A DNA stretch of 26,716 nucleotides from Barthelona sp. PAP020 (lineage: Eukaryota; Metamonada: BaSk clade), in assembly GCA_040182905.1 (NCBI GenBank), contig JARQWU010000134.1:1-26716 (forward strand). The letters run 5' to 3'. The translations under genes and the position numbers were made by a program. The notes beneath the pieces are model-generated. The model worked only from the letters and a program-made list of their open reading frames with translations. It was not told the origin of the DNA and did not search any database. Of this stretch, positions 8,308-18,200 are shown piece by piece (positions within the stretch are counted from its first letter, which is position 1; the number at the start of each line of letters is the position of its first letter).

Positions 8308-9696
8308 TCATTTAAACCTAAAATATAGGTATTCACCATAGGTATACACCAAAAACATACAATTAAAAACAGATAATATGATAAGAGGGAAATAATATTT
8401 GTTTGAAAATACAAGATTCATCAAATCCACAAAAGTATATATAAATATATAAATTTTAGTAATTTTATCAATTTTTACATTTTTATCTTTTTTGTCAACA
8501 TTCTGAGAAATAACAAACAAATAAATCCATAAAAATAAAAAGAATCTAAGCAAATATTCATTCAAATCATACAGCAAAGGCAATTGACTTGTGGAGCTGA
8601 TCAAAACAAATCTGATTAAAATGGAAGCCATTTTTTCATTCGATTTGATGACATAAAGAATGTGTAAACAGAATAGAGGAAGGATTAGTGCTTTCTCATG
8701 AACATGATATCCGAAGAGAAAATAAAACAATCCAGCTTGAAAGAAATAATGAGCAACAGTTTCAACCGTGATTGATTTACGTTTCAATTGTCTTAAACTC
8801 ATGATAATAATGGAACCAAAGACCAACACATGGGTAATCAAGGGAGTAACCATTGGTAGTACTTGAGTACTTTGACCCAATATTCCTTTCGTAAAGGGAG
8901 AAGAAATGCCTTTCAAATAGCAAAAGCATATGTCCAATGAAACATAAAGTGCCCATACATTAGGTGCCCAATAAGTATGAACCAGCCCTCTTTGGAACGG
9001 AAATAAGCGACTAACCAATTGAGATATTTGTTCTTTATTCAAAAAGGGTAATAGAGTGAATAAAACAACAATAAATGCAAAGAAACAAATTTTCAGAAAC
9101 TTCTTAATGTCCTTTTTGCAAGAAATAAACAACAATACAATGAAAATAGGTGCATATATAATAAACAAGTGTTTCAACAATAATAAAACGGCAAATTCAA
9201 GAGTAGCCCAAAAAGGTTGTGTGGGAAGATGATACATGATCATAACAAAAAAGAACAAAAGAAAGCCATTATATTGAAAATGTATTGCATCTATAAAATA
9301 TAAAGCAGGGGATAGACAGATTAACAGGGCCAAAAATTCGCGCTTTTTTAAAATCTTTAAAAAAAAGTATAACAACATTAAAGAACTTAAAATGACGGTT
9401 AATCTTTGAAAAAAAATCGTATTAAAAGATACATAAGGTTGTTTACTTATTAATAACATTCGTTTATCAAAAAATTGAGCAAAAAAAGATAAAATCTTTT
9501 CAAAATATGCAAAATAAGGTGGATAATCTAAAGTCCATTCATTTGTTTGATTGAAATACCATTGGCTTAAAGGTAATGAATGAACTATTGACAACCAATT
9601 TCTGTGAACATCAAAATCAGTTGAATGGTATAAAAAGAATCCAAATGCATAACATATTATGAATATAAACCAGTAATCGACTTTTCGTAAATTCAT
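8308..9696 (-). CDS. ALG8: ALG8-type dolichyl-P-Glc: Glc1Man9GlcNAc2-PP-dolichol alpha-1,3-glucosyltransferase
   Basis: 462 residues, ATG at 9696, somewhat shorter than the roughly 520 of the animal protein. This ER multi-pass enzyme adds the second glucose to the lipid-linked oligosaccharide before it is transferred to protein. Diagnostic ALG6/ALG8 motifs are visible: STDFDVHRNW (25-34), SQWYFNQTNEWTLDYPP (44-60), HFQYNG (139-144), SRLFPFQRGLVH with YWAPNVWALY (229-251) and GYHVHEKA (329-336). STDF-x-VHRNW and TYWAPN favour ALG8 over ALG6. Many hydrophobic spans fit a GT-C membrane fold. The next gene upstream on the same strand begins after about 100 bases. Confidence 0.94.
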   Translation of the reverse strand: MNLRKVDYWFIFIICYAFGFFLYHSTDFDVHRNWLSIVHSLPLSQWYFNQTNEWTLDYPPYFAYFEKILSFFAQFFDKRMLLISKQPYVSFNTIFFQRLTVILSSLMLLYFFLKILKKREFLALLICLSPALYFIDAIHFQYNGFLLFFFVMIMYHLPTQPFWATLEFAVLLLLKHLFIIYAPIFIVLLFISCKKDIKKFLKICFFAFIVVLFTLLPFLNKEQISQLVSRLFPFQRGLVHTYWAPNVWALYVSLDICFCYLKGISSPFTKGILGQSTQVLPMVTPLITHVLVFGSIIIMSLRQLKRKSITVETVAHYFFQAGLFYFLFGYHVHEKALILPLFCLHILYVIKSNEKMASILIRFVLISSTSQLPLLYDLNEYLLRFFLFLWIYLFVISQNVDKKDKNVKIDKITKIYIFIYTFVDLMNLVFSNKYYFPLIILSVFNCMFLVYTYGEYLYFRFK

Positions 9697-9795
9697 AACT
9701 TATTAAAATCAATGACGATACAAAATGCTTCACACTTTATTTCCTTTTTTCATTTTAAGTTCTGTTGAATATTAAAATTGAAACAATCATGCTAT

Positions 9796-11166
9796 TTAGG
9801 TTGTGNNNNNNNNNNNNNNNNNNNNNNNNNNNNNNNNNNNNNNNNNNNNNNNNNNNNNNNNNNNNNNNNNNNNNNNNNNNNNNNNNNNNNNNNNNNNNNN
9901 NNNNNNNNNNNNNNNNNNNNNNNNNNNNNNNNNNNNNNNNNNNNNNNNNNNNNNNNNNNNNNNNNNNNNNNNNNNNNNNNNNNNNNNNNNNNNNNNNNNN
10001 NNNNNNNNNNNNNNNNNNNNNNNNNNNNNNNNNNNNNNNNNNNNNNNNNNNNNNNNNNNNNNNNNNNNNNNNNNNNNNNNNNNNNNNNNNNNNNNNNNNN
10101 NNNNNNNNNNNNNNNNNNNNNNNNNNNNNNNNNNNNNNNNAAATGCTAAATTTTCAATTTCTGTTTCATTTAACATGGAAATGGTAGAATATAAATAACC
10201 TTCAACCAAGGCTTTGAACATTTGCATTTGCATTCTAACTTTAGATAAGTCCCCTTCATCTTCAGAGGAAGATATGGTGGAAGTACGTACCAGATCTCCA
10301 AAATCATATAATGCCAACCCTGGCATTACAGTATCTAAATCAATACAACATATTGCTTCGTTTGTTTCTTCATCCAATAAAACATTGTTTATTTTTGTAT
10401 CATTATGTGTAATTCTTTCAGGTATTAACCCTCTTTTATGTAAATCTAATAGATGACTGGTTATATGTTTACGTGAAGTGAAAAATTCAATTTCTGCAGC
10501 AACTGTTGATGCACGATTCATTTTATCTTCTTTAAGAACATTTTCAAAATGTTCATACCTTTTTATTGTATCATGAAAATGAGGAATTGTTTCAAAAAGG
10601 GGTTCACCAGGAAAATCACTCAATTCTCTTTGGAATTTTCCAAATGCTTTTCCAGCTTCATAAGCCTGTTCTTCTTTTTGCACAACATCATAAGCAACCG
10701 TGTTGTGAATAAAAAGAAAAATCCTCCAATAATTTCCATCCAAATCTTTGTAAACAAGTTTATCATCAATTGTTTCAATAATTGTAAGAACGCAACGGTT
10801 AACATCTTTACAATTATTTTGAATAAGCTTAGAACGTATATGTTCAGTGACCCTTCGGATATTATTCATCAATTGTTCAGGATTTTGAAATACTTTGTGA
10901 TTAATCCTTTGAAGAACATATCGTTCTTGTTTTTTATTATTATTTATTGTAAACAAATATGAATCATTGATATGACCATTTCCAAAAGGTTTAATATCAA
11001 TAACAGTTCCATAAATTTTGAAATTTTGAACGATATGGTGCATACTATCATACAATAGCTTTATTTTATCAAAAAGAACTTCTTCATTCGAATTCTTTTG
11101 AATGCCCATATTTTCAACTATGATAATATTATTATTATCAGATTTTAATTCAGTTGGAATTGTCAT
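9796..11166 (-). CDS. NahK-like sugar kinase / APH-fold phosphotransferase, C-terminus in assembly gap
   Basis: 342 residues are visible from the ATG at 11166 to the run of N. The family is the aminoglycoside phosphotransferase/choline kinase fold, subgroup like bacterial N-acetylhexosamine 1-kinase. Evidence: GNGHINDSYLF (62-72, nucleotide loop), YVLQRINHKVFQNPEQLM (83-100), the catalytic THNDTKINNVLL (253-264, D256 the likely base) and the metal site CIDLDTVMPG (274-283, D276/D278), then YDFGDLVR. Such enzymes phosphorylate an amino-sugar at C1 using ATP. Residues 1-45 extend beyond the bacterial family. The stop at 9796-9798 is in frame only if the gap length is exact, so the end is unknown. 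A bacterial origin is possible; substrate is not determined. Confidence 0.85.
   Translation of the reverse strand: MTIPTELKSDNNNIIIVENMGIQKNSNEEVLFDKIKLLYDSMHHIVQNFKIYGTVIDIKPFGNGHINDSYLFTINNNKKQERYVLQRINHKVFQNPEQLMNNIRRVTEHIRSKLIQNNCKDVNRCVLTIIETIDDKLVYKDLDGNYWRIFLFIHNTVAYDVVQKEEQAYEAGKAFGKFQRELSDFPGEPLFETIPHFHDTIKRYEHFENVLKEDKMNRASTVAAEIEFFTSRKHITSHLLDLHKRGLIPERITHNDTKINNVLLDEETNEAICCIDLDTVMPGLALYDFGDLVRTSTISSSEDEGDLSKVRMQMQMFKALVEGYLYSTISMLNETEIENLAFXXXXXXXXXXXXXXXXXXXXXXXXXXXXXXXXXXXXXXXXXXXXXXXXXXXXXXXXXXXXXXXXXXXXXXXXXXXXXXXXXXXXXXXXXXXXXXXXXXXXXXXXXXXXXXXXTT
9806..10140. other. Assembly gap (335 N)
   Basis: Run of N inside the C-terminal part of the NahK-like gene. About 25 to 110 codons of that gene are hidden; translations through it have no meaning. 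Confidence 1.
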
Positions 11167-11319
11167 AGGGATGATAAAGAACTTAAAAAAGGAACAGTAG
11201 GACCCAAACTATTTTCGTTCACAGAACATTTTGCAATCAATTTTCAATTTTTATTTCATTATTAAAGAATTAAAATAACAATAATAAAATATTACTATTT
11301 ACAATATTTTGTTTGATAT

Positions 11320-12534
11320 TTAGAAAGTCCCTTGTTTGACCAGAATTCCAAAATTTTTATTTTTTTCAAATCCAAAAGTGTTATGATCATTATAATTACC
11401 AAATGAACGTGAACTGTTTAATTTATTCGCTGTTTTTACAATAAAATCAGATGAAAAAATCTTTGCTGAATGTGGATACCTTTTGTAACAAGAAAAGAGT
11501 TCATCATTTTGAACAATTAAATCCACTATGTGCTCAATTTTTGTATAATTATTATTATTATTTGATAACAATAATTTGCTGAGATCTTTTAATTGAATTT
11601 CAAAACCAATATTGGGTCTAATAACGAACCGCTTTTGTTTTATGTAATTGAAAGCTTCTGCATAACTCAAATGAAAACGGATCATTAAAATTCCAAGAAC
11701 TATGGCCGGTGATCTGCTGATGCCTTTTGAACAATGAATTAACAATTTGTCTTCTTCTCTTAAAGAATCAAAAATTTCAATAATTTCACATAAAATATTC
11801 AATAAAAACACTTCTGGTTCATCTGGAATGAAAAATTCCTTGTAAAAAAAATTATTTTCTTCTTTCTTTACTTGAGACAATGATAAATTTATTATATGTG
11901 TAATTCCCATTGCTTGAAGACCTTTTAAATCATTTAACGGTGTCAAACCTGAAATGAACAAATTACTTTTAATTTTAGACACTGCCGACAAAACATTTTC
12001 TCTCAGAGATTCCTTTGTTGAGCAAAAAAAACTTATCTCATCTTTTTCTTCTTCTTTTGTATCAATATAAATTGGAGATAATGAAATTGAAGGTAACCCT
12101 TTCGAAAAAGGGACTTCTCTTGTCTTATAATTCTCCATATAAGATATAAAGTCATTAACTTCTCGAATATCAAAAATTTTTATCAATTCTTTAAAAAGAA
12201 CACAATGCAAAGTGCTGGAAGAAAAGAAAAAGTGAAAAAAATCATCATATACGTGTAAATCAAATAATCTTTCATCAAAATCAAATATTATAAAATAGCA
12301 AAGTATAAGATAACGTAAACTTAAATTAGAATCAAAGTGTTTTACAATATCAGACAATAAATTAAAATATTCAATTATTCCCTGGAACAAATCATAAATA
12401 TTGGTTATTAATTCTTCATTTTCAATAAAATTAGAATAAATAAAATCAGTAAAATGTTCTTCAAATTCACATTCTGATGTGAAAGTATTTAATATTTCAT
12501 ATAAATATTCAATCAATTGCTCAACTCGCTTCAT
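11320..12534 (-). CDS. Dual-specificity protein phosphatase with long N-terminal extension
   Basis: 404 residues, ATG at 12534. The catalytic domain lies at about 186-325: the ISGLTPLNDLKGLQAMGITHIINLS entry strand and loop, general acid D238 in FIPDEPE, the signature HCSKGISRSPA (267-277; C268 nucleophile, R274) and the closing RPNIGFEIQL (306-315). This is the cysteine-dependent DSP class that removes phosphate from Tyr and Ser/Thr, often on MAP kinases. Residues 1-180 are mostly helical, rich in Phe, Leu and Glu, with no domain I recognise. The tail (325-404) is Asn/Ser/Lys-rich. The start lies 120 bases from the divergent helicase gene. Substrate unknown. Confidence 0.92.
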   Translation of the reverse strand: MKRVEQLIEYLYEILNTFTSECEFEEHFTDFIYSNFIENEELITNIYDLFQGIIEYFNLLSDIVKHFDSNLSLRYLILCYFIIFDFDERLFDLHVYDDFFHFFFSSSTLHCVLFKELIKIFDIREVNDFISYMENYKTREVPFSKGLPSISLSPIYIDTKEEEKDEISFFCSTKESLRENVLSAVSKIKSNLFISGLTPLNDLKGLQAMGITHIINLSLSQVKKEENNFFYKEFFIPDEPEVFLLNILCEIIEIFDSLREEDKLLIHCSKGISRSPAIVLGILMIRFHLSYAEAFNYIKQKRFVIRPNIGFEIQLKDLSKLLLSNNNNNYTKIEHIVDLIVQNDELFSCYKRYPHSAKIFSSDFIVKTANKLNSSRSFGNYNDHNTFGFEKNKNFGILVKQGTF

Positions 12535-12654
12535 TTAAAACATATGTTAGTACATAATTAAAAATAAGTGTTTTGTCTGGAATTAAAAAATTCTATTTAT
12601 ACCTTTAATTTTATCTGAACAATGTTAACGAATCTTTTTCAATCCATCTTATAG

Positions 12655-14682
12655 ATGCAAAAAAACCACCAAATGTCTCATGAACCATATTATTTTCCCT
12701 TCAAACCATATCCAATGCAAATTGAATTGATGGATGAAATCGTAAATTCTTTTAAAGAATCTAAAATAGCTTTATTAGAAGCTCCTACAGGTTCAGGAAA
12801 AAGTTTATCCATAATATATTCATTGATTTATTATATTTTTAATAACACATCTAACAATCCTAAAAATATGAACAAATCCAAATCTACTTTACCTTCTTGG
12901 ATAAGCAAACAAGCTAGTGAAATAAACAAAGGCATACCGTTTTTTACATCACAAGAAATATTTTTCAAGGAAAATTTTACAGAAAATTTTGATGAATTTA
13001 AAGAATTTATTCAAAAAAGGGGTAAAATAATATATGTATCCCGTACTCATAGTCAATTAGAACAATTTATTCGAGATCTAAATGTAGTGAATAATAGTCA
13101 TCCTTTGTTAGAAAATAAGGAATTATTTTATTCTTTAAGAGCTAGTAGAAAACATTTATGCGTTAACAGTCATGTTAACTCTTCTTCAACTTCAGAATAC
13201 TTGGATGAAAAATGTCGAGACCTTGTTTCCAAAGGGAAATGTTCTTTTTATTGTTCAAATAACGATATTGAGGATCTGGCCTTGTTCAAAAATTGTTGCT
13301 CTATTGATGAATTGCGAGATATTGGTCTATCGCGATATAGATGTCCTTATTTCTCTACTTTGAGACTATCGAACATTGTTGACGTTATTGTTGCGCCATA
13401 TCAAATCATAGATTCAATAGATATTCATGAAAATGATCTTGTGATCATTGATGAAGCACATAATATTTTTTCTGCGTTTGAAAGCATGTATTCCATTTCA
13501 ATAAAAAGAAAAGAAATTGAAGAATGCATGATGGTTTTGACTGAATATCATACCAAATTCAAATACCAATTCTCCCCTTTGAATAATCGAACGATTGTTT
13601 CTTTGTTAAATTTTTTAAGAGTTTTGAAAGATTTAGTGTCGTGTACAGGAAATATAGTTGACATTTTTCAAGCAAATGTTCCATTTTTACAATTTTGTAA
13701 CTTTTTGGATTTTCAAAGGCTGTACAAAGTTAGTTGCAACATTGAAGAGCATAAAGTATTTAAAAAGTTAAAGCACTTCTTTAATTGCATTATATTTTTG
13801 CTAAACCTTAATAATAATGATGTAAGTCATCTGTTTGTTGATGAAAATAATGTGGACATTTTATGTTTGACAGGTATTGCCCCATTGTCTTTAGTTATTG
13901 AAAAATGTAAAAGTGCAATTCTTTTGGCAGGGACTCTTAGACCCTTTGATATAATTATCCAACAATTTCAAGTTTTAAACTTCCAAAAACCTTTAGTAAC
14001 AAAGTTTTACAATCATATCATCGATCCCAACAATTTTTTATTGAATATTTGTGAAAGTTTCAATTTTTCATTTCAACACCGTTCCAATATTCGGCAAATA
14101 ACGGATTGTCAAACATTTTTATTAAAAATTAGATTACTGGTTAATCAAGGAGGTTTGATTGTATTCTTTAGCTCCAAAGGAATGTTAGAATTGTTTGAGA
14201 ATTTTGATTCCAAACAGTTTCCCTTGTTTAAAGAAGGAGATCATGACAATATTTTCAAGGATTACAAAATTTCTGTGGAAAACAACCAAAGACCAATTTT
14301 ATTTTCCGTTTTAAGAGGTAGTTTGTCCGAAGGAATTGATTTTAAAGATGATTTAGCACGTTGTGTAGTCATAGTAGGAGTTCCTTTTCCTTCCAAAGAA
14401 GGAGATTTGCAAAAGAGGTTGATATATTTGCAAAATAAATACAATCAAGATTTTTCTGAGAAATATTACTTGAGCTTAGCAATGAAAGCAACAAATCAAG
14501 CTATTGGAAGAGCTATTCGACACATAAATGACTGGGCAACTTGCGTTTTAATTGATCAGAGATTTGTTCAATTACAAAACGATCTTTCGGAATGGATGTT
14601 ACGAAATAAAGGAATAGGAACATCTCCACAAATTTGTTCCAACTTATTTCGTTTTTTCAAACAAAGAAATTTTGAAAAATGA
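12655..14682 (+). CDS. DDX11: CHL1/DDX11-type iron-sulfur DNA helicase
   Basis: 675 residues, ATG at 12655. Superfamily 2 helicase of the XPD/FANCJ/RTEL1/CHL1 group, 5'-to-3' DNA unwinding. FPFKPYPMQ (14-22) is the Q-motif region in the CHL1 style. Walker A is APTGSGKS (43-50), SRTHSQLEQF (129-138) is motif Ia, and DEAH is at 266-269. LAGTLRP (424-430), GSLSEGIDF (555-563), GVPFPS (575-580) and QAIGRAIRH (615-623) are the later motifs. Four cysteines fit the 4Fe-4S domain: C169, C187 (18 apart), C196 and C230 (RCPYF). Known role of the family: sister-chromatid cohesion and fork repair in the nucleus. It is much shorter than human or yeast versions (about 860-970) because the variable insert before motif Ia is small. 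CHL1 is preferred over FANCJ/RTEL1, moderately sure. Confidence 0.88.
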   Translation: MQKNHQMSHEPYYFPFKPYPMQIELMDEIVNSFKESKIALLEAPTGSGKSLSIIYSLIYYIFNNTSNNPKNMNKSKSTLPSWISKQASEINKGIPFFTSQEIFFKENFTENFDEFKEFIQKRGKIIYVSRTHSQLEQFIRDLNVVNNSHPLLENKELFYSLRASRKHLCVNSHVNSSSTSEYLDEKCRDLVSKGKCSFYCSNNDIEDLALFKNCCSIDELRDIGLSRYRCPYFSTLRLSNIVDVIVAPYQIIDSIDIHENDLVIIDEAHNIFSAFESMYSISIKRKEIEECMMVLTEYHTKFKYQFSPLNNRTIVSLLNFLRVLKDLVSCTGNIVDIFQANVPFLQFCNFLDFQRLYKVSCNIEEHKVFKKLKHFFNCIIFLLNLNNNDVSHLFVDENNVDILCLTGIAPLSLVIEKCKSAILLAGTLRPFDIIIQQFQVLNFQKPLVTKFYNHIIDPNNFLLNICESFNFSFQHRSNIRQITDCQTFLLKIRLLVNQGGLIVFFSSKGMLELFENFDSKQFPLFKEGDHDNIFKDYKISVENNQRPILFSVLRGSLSEGIDFKDDLARCVVIVGVPFPSKEGDLQKRLIYLQNKYNQDFSEKYYLSLAMKATNQAIGRAIRHINDWATCVLIDQRFVQLQNDLSEWMLRNKGIGTSPQICSNLFRFFKQRNFEK

Positions 14683-14720
14683 GTTAGTTGGCCTTCAACA
14701 GTTTTTTTTCTCAAAATTCA

Positions 14721-15039
14721 CTTTTTATTTTCAAGCCAAGAAACACTGTGTGTGCTAGTGAATAAGAAAGAATGGTGTTTATTCGGTTAAAATCCTTTGA
14801 GGCCCGATTGATCTGTTGTAACTTTTAATTTTTCAACAGTGAAAGATAGAAACTTTAAAATTTTGCTTTTGCCAAATACAAAAAACAGTGGAAAAAAAAT
14901 TTCGCCAAAATTTTCATGCTAGATTGTCAAAATCAAATTTTTTTACCTCAATTCCCGTGGTTTTGACTGAAATTTTTCTTGAAGAAGTTTTCTGTGTTTA
15001 TTTTCTCTGTAAATAAATATAGTTGTTTCACAACTGGAC
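14721..15039 (+). repeat. Family C repeat, copy 1 (lacks its right end)
   Basis: Begins CTTTTTATTTTCAAGCCAAG and runs to AGTTGTTTCACAACTGGAC. It matches 19056-19380 in the same orientation at roughly 80 per cent by eye. It lacks the right inverted repeat that copy 2 has, and stops about 4 bases before the A1 repeat of the retrotransposon. With the helicase stop at 14682 it fills the otherwise gene-free stretch 14683-15043. Confidence 0.85.
15021..15035. repeat. Palindrome AGTTGT-TTC-ACAACT next to the left end of the retrotransposon
   Basis: Perfect 6-base inverted repeat with a 3-base centre, 8 bases before A1. The same sequence lies in copy 2 of family C at 19362-19376. A different palindrome sits at the same distance before A2. 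Confidence 0.85.
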
Positions 15040-15043
15040 TAAT

Positions 15044-15135
15044 TTATTAGATATTTATGAGGTATGAGTTGTTCAGTGAACAACGAAACGAGTTAGCTTA
15101 AGGTTTGGGGAAAACTCACGTGGATTCAGATGCCC
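15044..15135. repeat. Split direct repeat A1
   Basis: Begins TTATTAGATATTTATGAGG and ends GGATTCAGATGCCC; matches A2 (18893-18985) at about 90 per cent. Contains the perfect palindrome GTTGTTC-AGT-GAACAAC at 15068-15084 (core kept in A2 at 18919-18933), a possible recombinase-binding or hairpin site. Confidence 0.93.
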
Positions 15136-15198
15136 GTTAAGGCAGTGAGTGTTACCTTCCTTAAGTAATGGAATCGTTGCTACTGATAAGCTAACTTG

Positions 15199-15216
15199 TT
15201 TGTGTGTTCACACAAA
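15199..15216. repeat. Perfect hairpin spanning the retrotransposon stop codon
   Basis: TTTGTGTG-TT-CACACAAA, an 8-base perfect inverted repeat. The stop codon of the minus-strand frame (15208-15210) lies inside it. Nearby, GAGTTAGCTTA in A1 (15090-15100) is the complement of TAAGCTAACTTG (15187-15198), so a larger stem is possible in the 3' end of the RNA. Confidence 0.75.
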
Positions 15217-18200
15217 GTTCCCGTACCTTCTGGTAGTGTCTGTAGAGACGTGTCCCAACTGTTTCCTGAGCTCTTCTAAGGTTTCTTCCTCTGTCAAGCC
15301 GAATATTTTGTTTTCGTTACGCTTGTGAATGACATACCCATGTCTAAAGTCATGAGGTTTCACTGCTTTTTGCTTCAAAACAGATCGAACCTTTCTTTCA
15401 AGTTTTTGGAATTGTTTTGTTTCCACTTCTTTGTGGCTAAAACAGATGTATGGGCTTTCTGGTGATCTGTTTGCCAGGAATCTGCTTAAAAATTGTCCGG
15501 CTTCACTTTGCATTTCCCAAGCTTCGATCAGTTTTGTTGATTCTCTACTCTTCAACCCTTCGTCATTCAATCCACCGTTTATGTGGATCGGAACCTCTCC
15601 TTTTCCATTGTAAAGTGTTCCTTGTGTAAAGTAAGGTGACAAAGATCGTACAGCTTCTCCTATTCTGCATCCAGTGAGTAGCATTATTGCTATAGCAGCA
15701 TTTGTTTGATCCGGTAATCCTTTTGTTCCTTTATTCCAATTCAATCTGAAGTTATTGTTCACTCTGTTGTACGCTTCGATTGTGTCCGGTGGTTGGACTC
15801 CTTCCGTCCGGTTACTCTTTTGCAATTTACTTGTCGTCTCTTTGAATTTCTCTAATATTGGGTCGCATGCAATTTCCCTATACTTGTCTGGGAAATTTGC
15901 TTGTAAATGCGATAGAATTGCCGATAAGTATGACAGTAACGTTGAAGGTTTCAGTTGTTGGTCCTTTCTTAAGAAGTTAAAATAGTGGATGATATCGCTT
16001 GTTGTCAATTCGTTTATGGTCATTTTTTCGTCCTGTTGCCGCAGGAATTGCATTAATGCCCGCATCTTCGCGCGATACTGGTCTTTTGTTGATGGTTTCA
16101 GATTGGATGAAAGATATTCTCTCACACTCTCACGCACTTTTGACTTGTATTTATTTTCTTCCATTTTTTCTGACACCAAAAGACCCGATAATGGTGAATT
16201 ATTAATTTCCGTCGAATGTATGATCGATACGTCGGTTTGTTTGTTTGCAACCGCTTCCTTTAGCCAATTTTCGATTATTTGGGTTTGATCCCCCTCCAAG
16301 AACAATTCTCCTTGTTCATTTATTATTGTTGGCAATGGTATCAAAAAGTTTGATTTTCCTTTACGCCAATTTCCTTTTCCGATTCCTAATTTGGCTCTAC
16401 TCTGTAGTTCTTCAGGTAAGAATTGGACTGAAGTTGCTCGGGGTGCTGATTTTTGCGGTTGTAATCTCATGTAGGAATTTTTCCTGTCCTGCTTCTTGAG
16501 TTCTCTAATTACCGCTGTTTCGCGTGCCACGCTTCCTTTTTTGGGTCTAATAACTGCATTATTCATGTGCTGTGGCCAAAAAGGTTTATTTTCCAGGGGG
16601 TTATAGAAACATTGGGGTGTTTCTTTTGGAATTTCCAGCTCTAGTGGTAGTTTCGGCTGCTCCAATTGTTTTAGCTTCCGAATTTCCGTCTCTTCAGCCT
16701 TCCTGGATACTGCGTCCGCTATCTTGTTGTGTTCGGTATTTATGTAACGAGCTTCCAGATGTATTGCTTCCTCTTTTAAAAGCTTATGGATCTCATCTCC
16801 CAGTGTCTTCAATGTTTTGCTTTTCGCCCTCAGTTCTAATGCTGCTATTGTGTTAGCGTTGTCACAATATACTGCTATCGTGGAGTCACATGGTACATCT
16901 TCTACTATTTCCTTGAGGGCCTCCAAGACTGCTCTCAGTTCCATCTCGGCTATGGTTCCATCTGATTTATGGGGGACTTGAAAATATTTCCCTTGGTCGA
17001 ATACATAACAGCCTGCTCCCTGCAATGAGGCATCCGTTGATATAGTTACGGTTCTTGGCGTAATATTAAAGTCCACAAATTCCAAGTCTTCTACTTCTTG
17101 TTTCGTTTTTCTCAACAATTTCCTGTTCTCTTCTGATAATTTTATTCGGCAATTTGGTCCTTTGTCATGTATTCCACGAAGAATGTTTGCTAAACGACAT
17201 TTTATCTTGTAGAATTGTTTGTGCATTGTATATGCAAACTCTATTTGCCCGTTTATTCTTTGAATAGATCTTAGTGTTGGGTTAGATAATGTTTTCTGTA
17301 TCGTTCTACTGAACTTTAGGCCTGTCGACTGTTGTAGTTTTACTTTGCAATCCTTCTCCAGGTTAAAAACCCAACCTCTATATTCCACTATCTGTGATGG
17401 AATTAATGTCGATTTTTCTGTGTTTATCACGACACCTGCCTCTTGCATGATTCCTGTCGCGATTAAGACAGATTCTTTTACTTCGTCTTCGGTTTTCCCA
17501 ACAATTAGGAAGTCGTCAAGGTAGAATGTTATTTTAACTCCTTTTCTCCTGATTTCCTTCACCATTACCTGCATAGCTGATGCAAAATATGCTGGTGCTA
17601 CCGTTAGTCCGAAAGGAAGTTTCTTCGCTGTGAACGTTTGATCGTTAAATGTAATGCCCAGTTTCTTTTGGTCATCCTTTGCGATATTCATGTGATGATA
17701 TCCATCTTTTAGGTCGATTGTGGCACCCCAGTGGTTTTCTAAGAAGAACAGTGGGGAAATGGGTTCGTATGCAAACGGATAAACCGGTGTGTTGAGATTT
17801 ACGTCACGATAATCAATGATTACACGATATTTTCCATTCTTTTTTTCTCTAAAAAATACTGGTGCCAGGTTTCCGTCTGTTTTTGCTTCTACGATTGCCC
17901 CCTCCTCTATTAAGCCATTGAAGGCTTCTTTAAGTTTCACATCGTTACAGATGTACTTTCCTTTGGTTATCTTTTGGTGAATTCCTTCAGGATCTTCTTC
18001 CAAAGGAACACCGAATTTTATACTATCCAATAATTTCAAATTGGATGTCCATTGACAAAATGTGTCATAGTTTAATGCTTTTGTATCCTCTTTCTTTTCT
18101 GTGAATCGCACATTTTTTTCTTTTTGTTGTGATTTTTCCTCAGTTTTCTTTTCAAAACAATAAATATCGGAATCTTTTACCTGTTTTTTATTTCCTTTTT

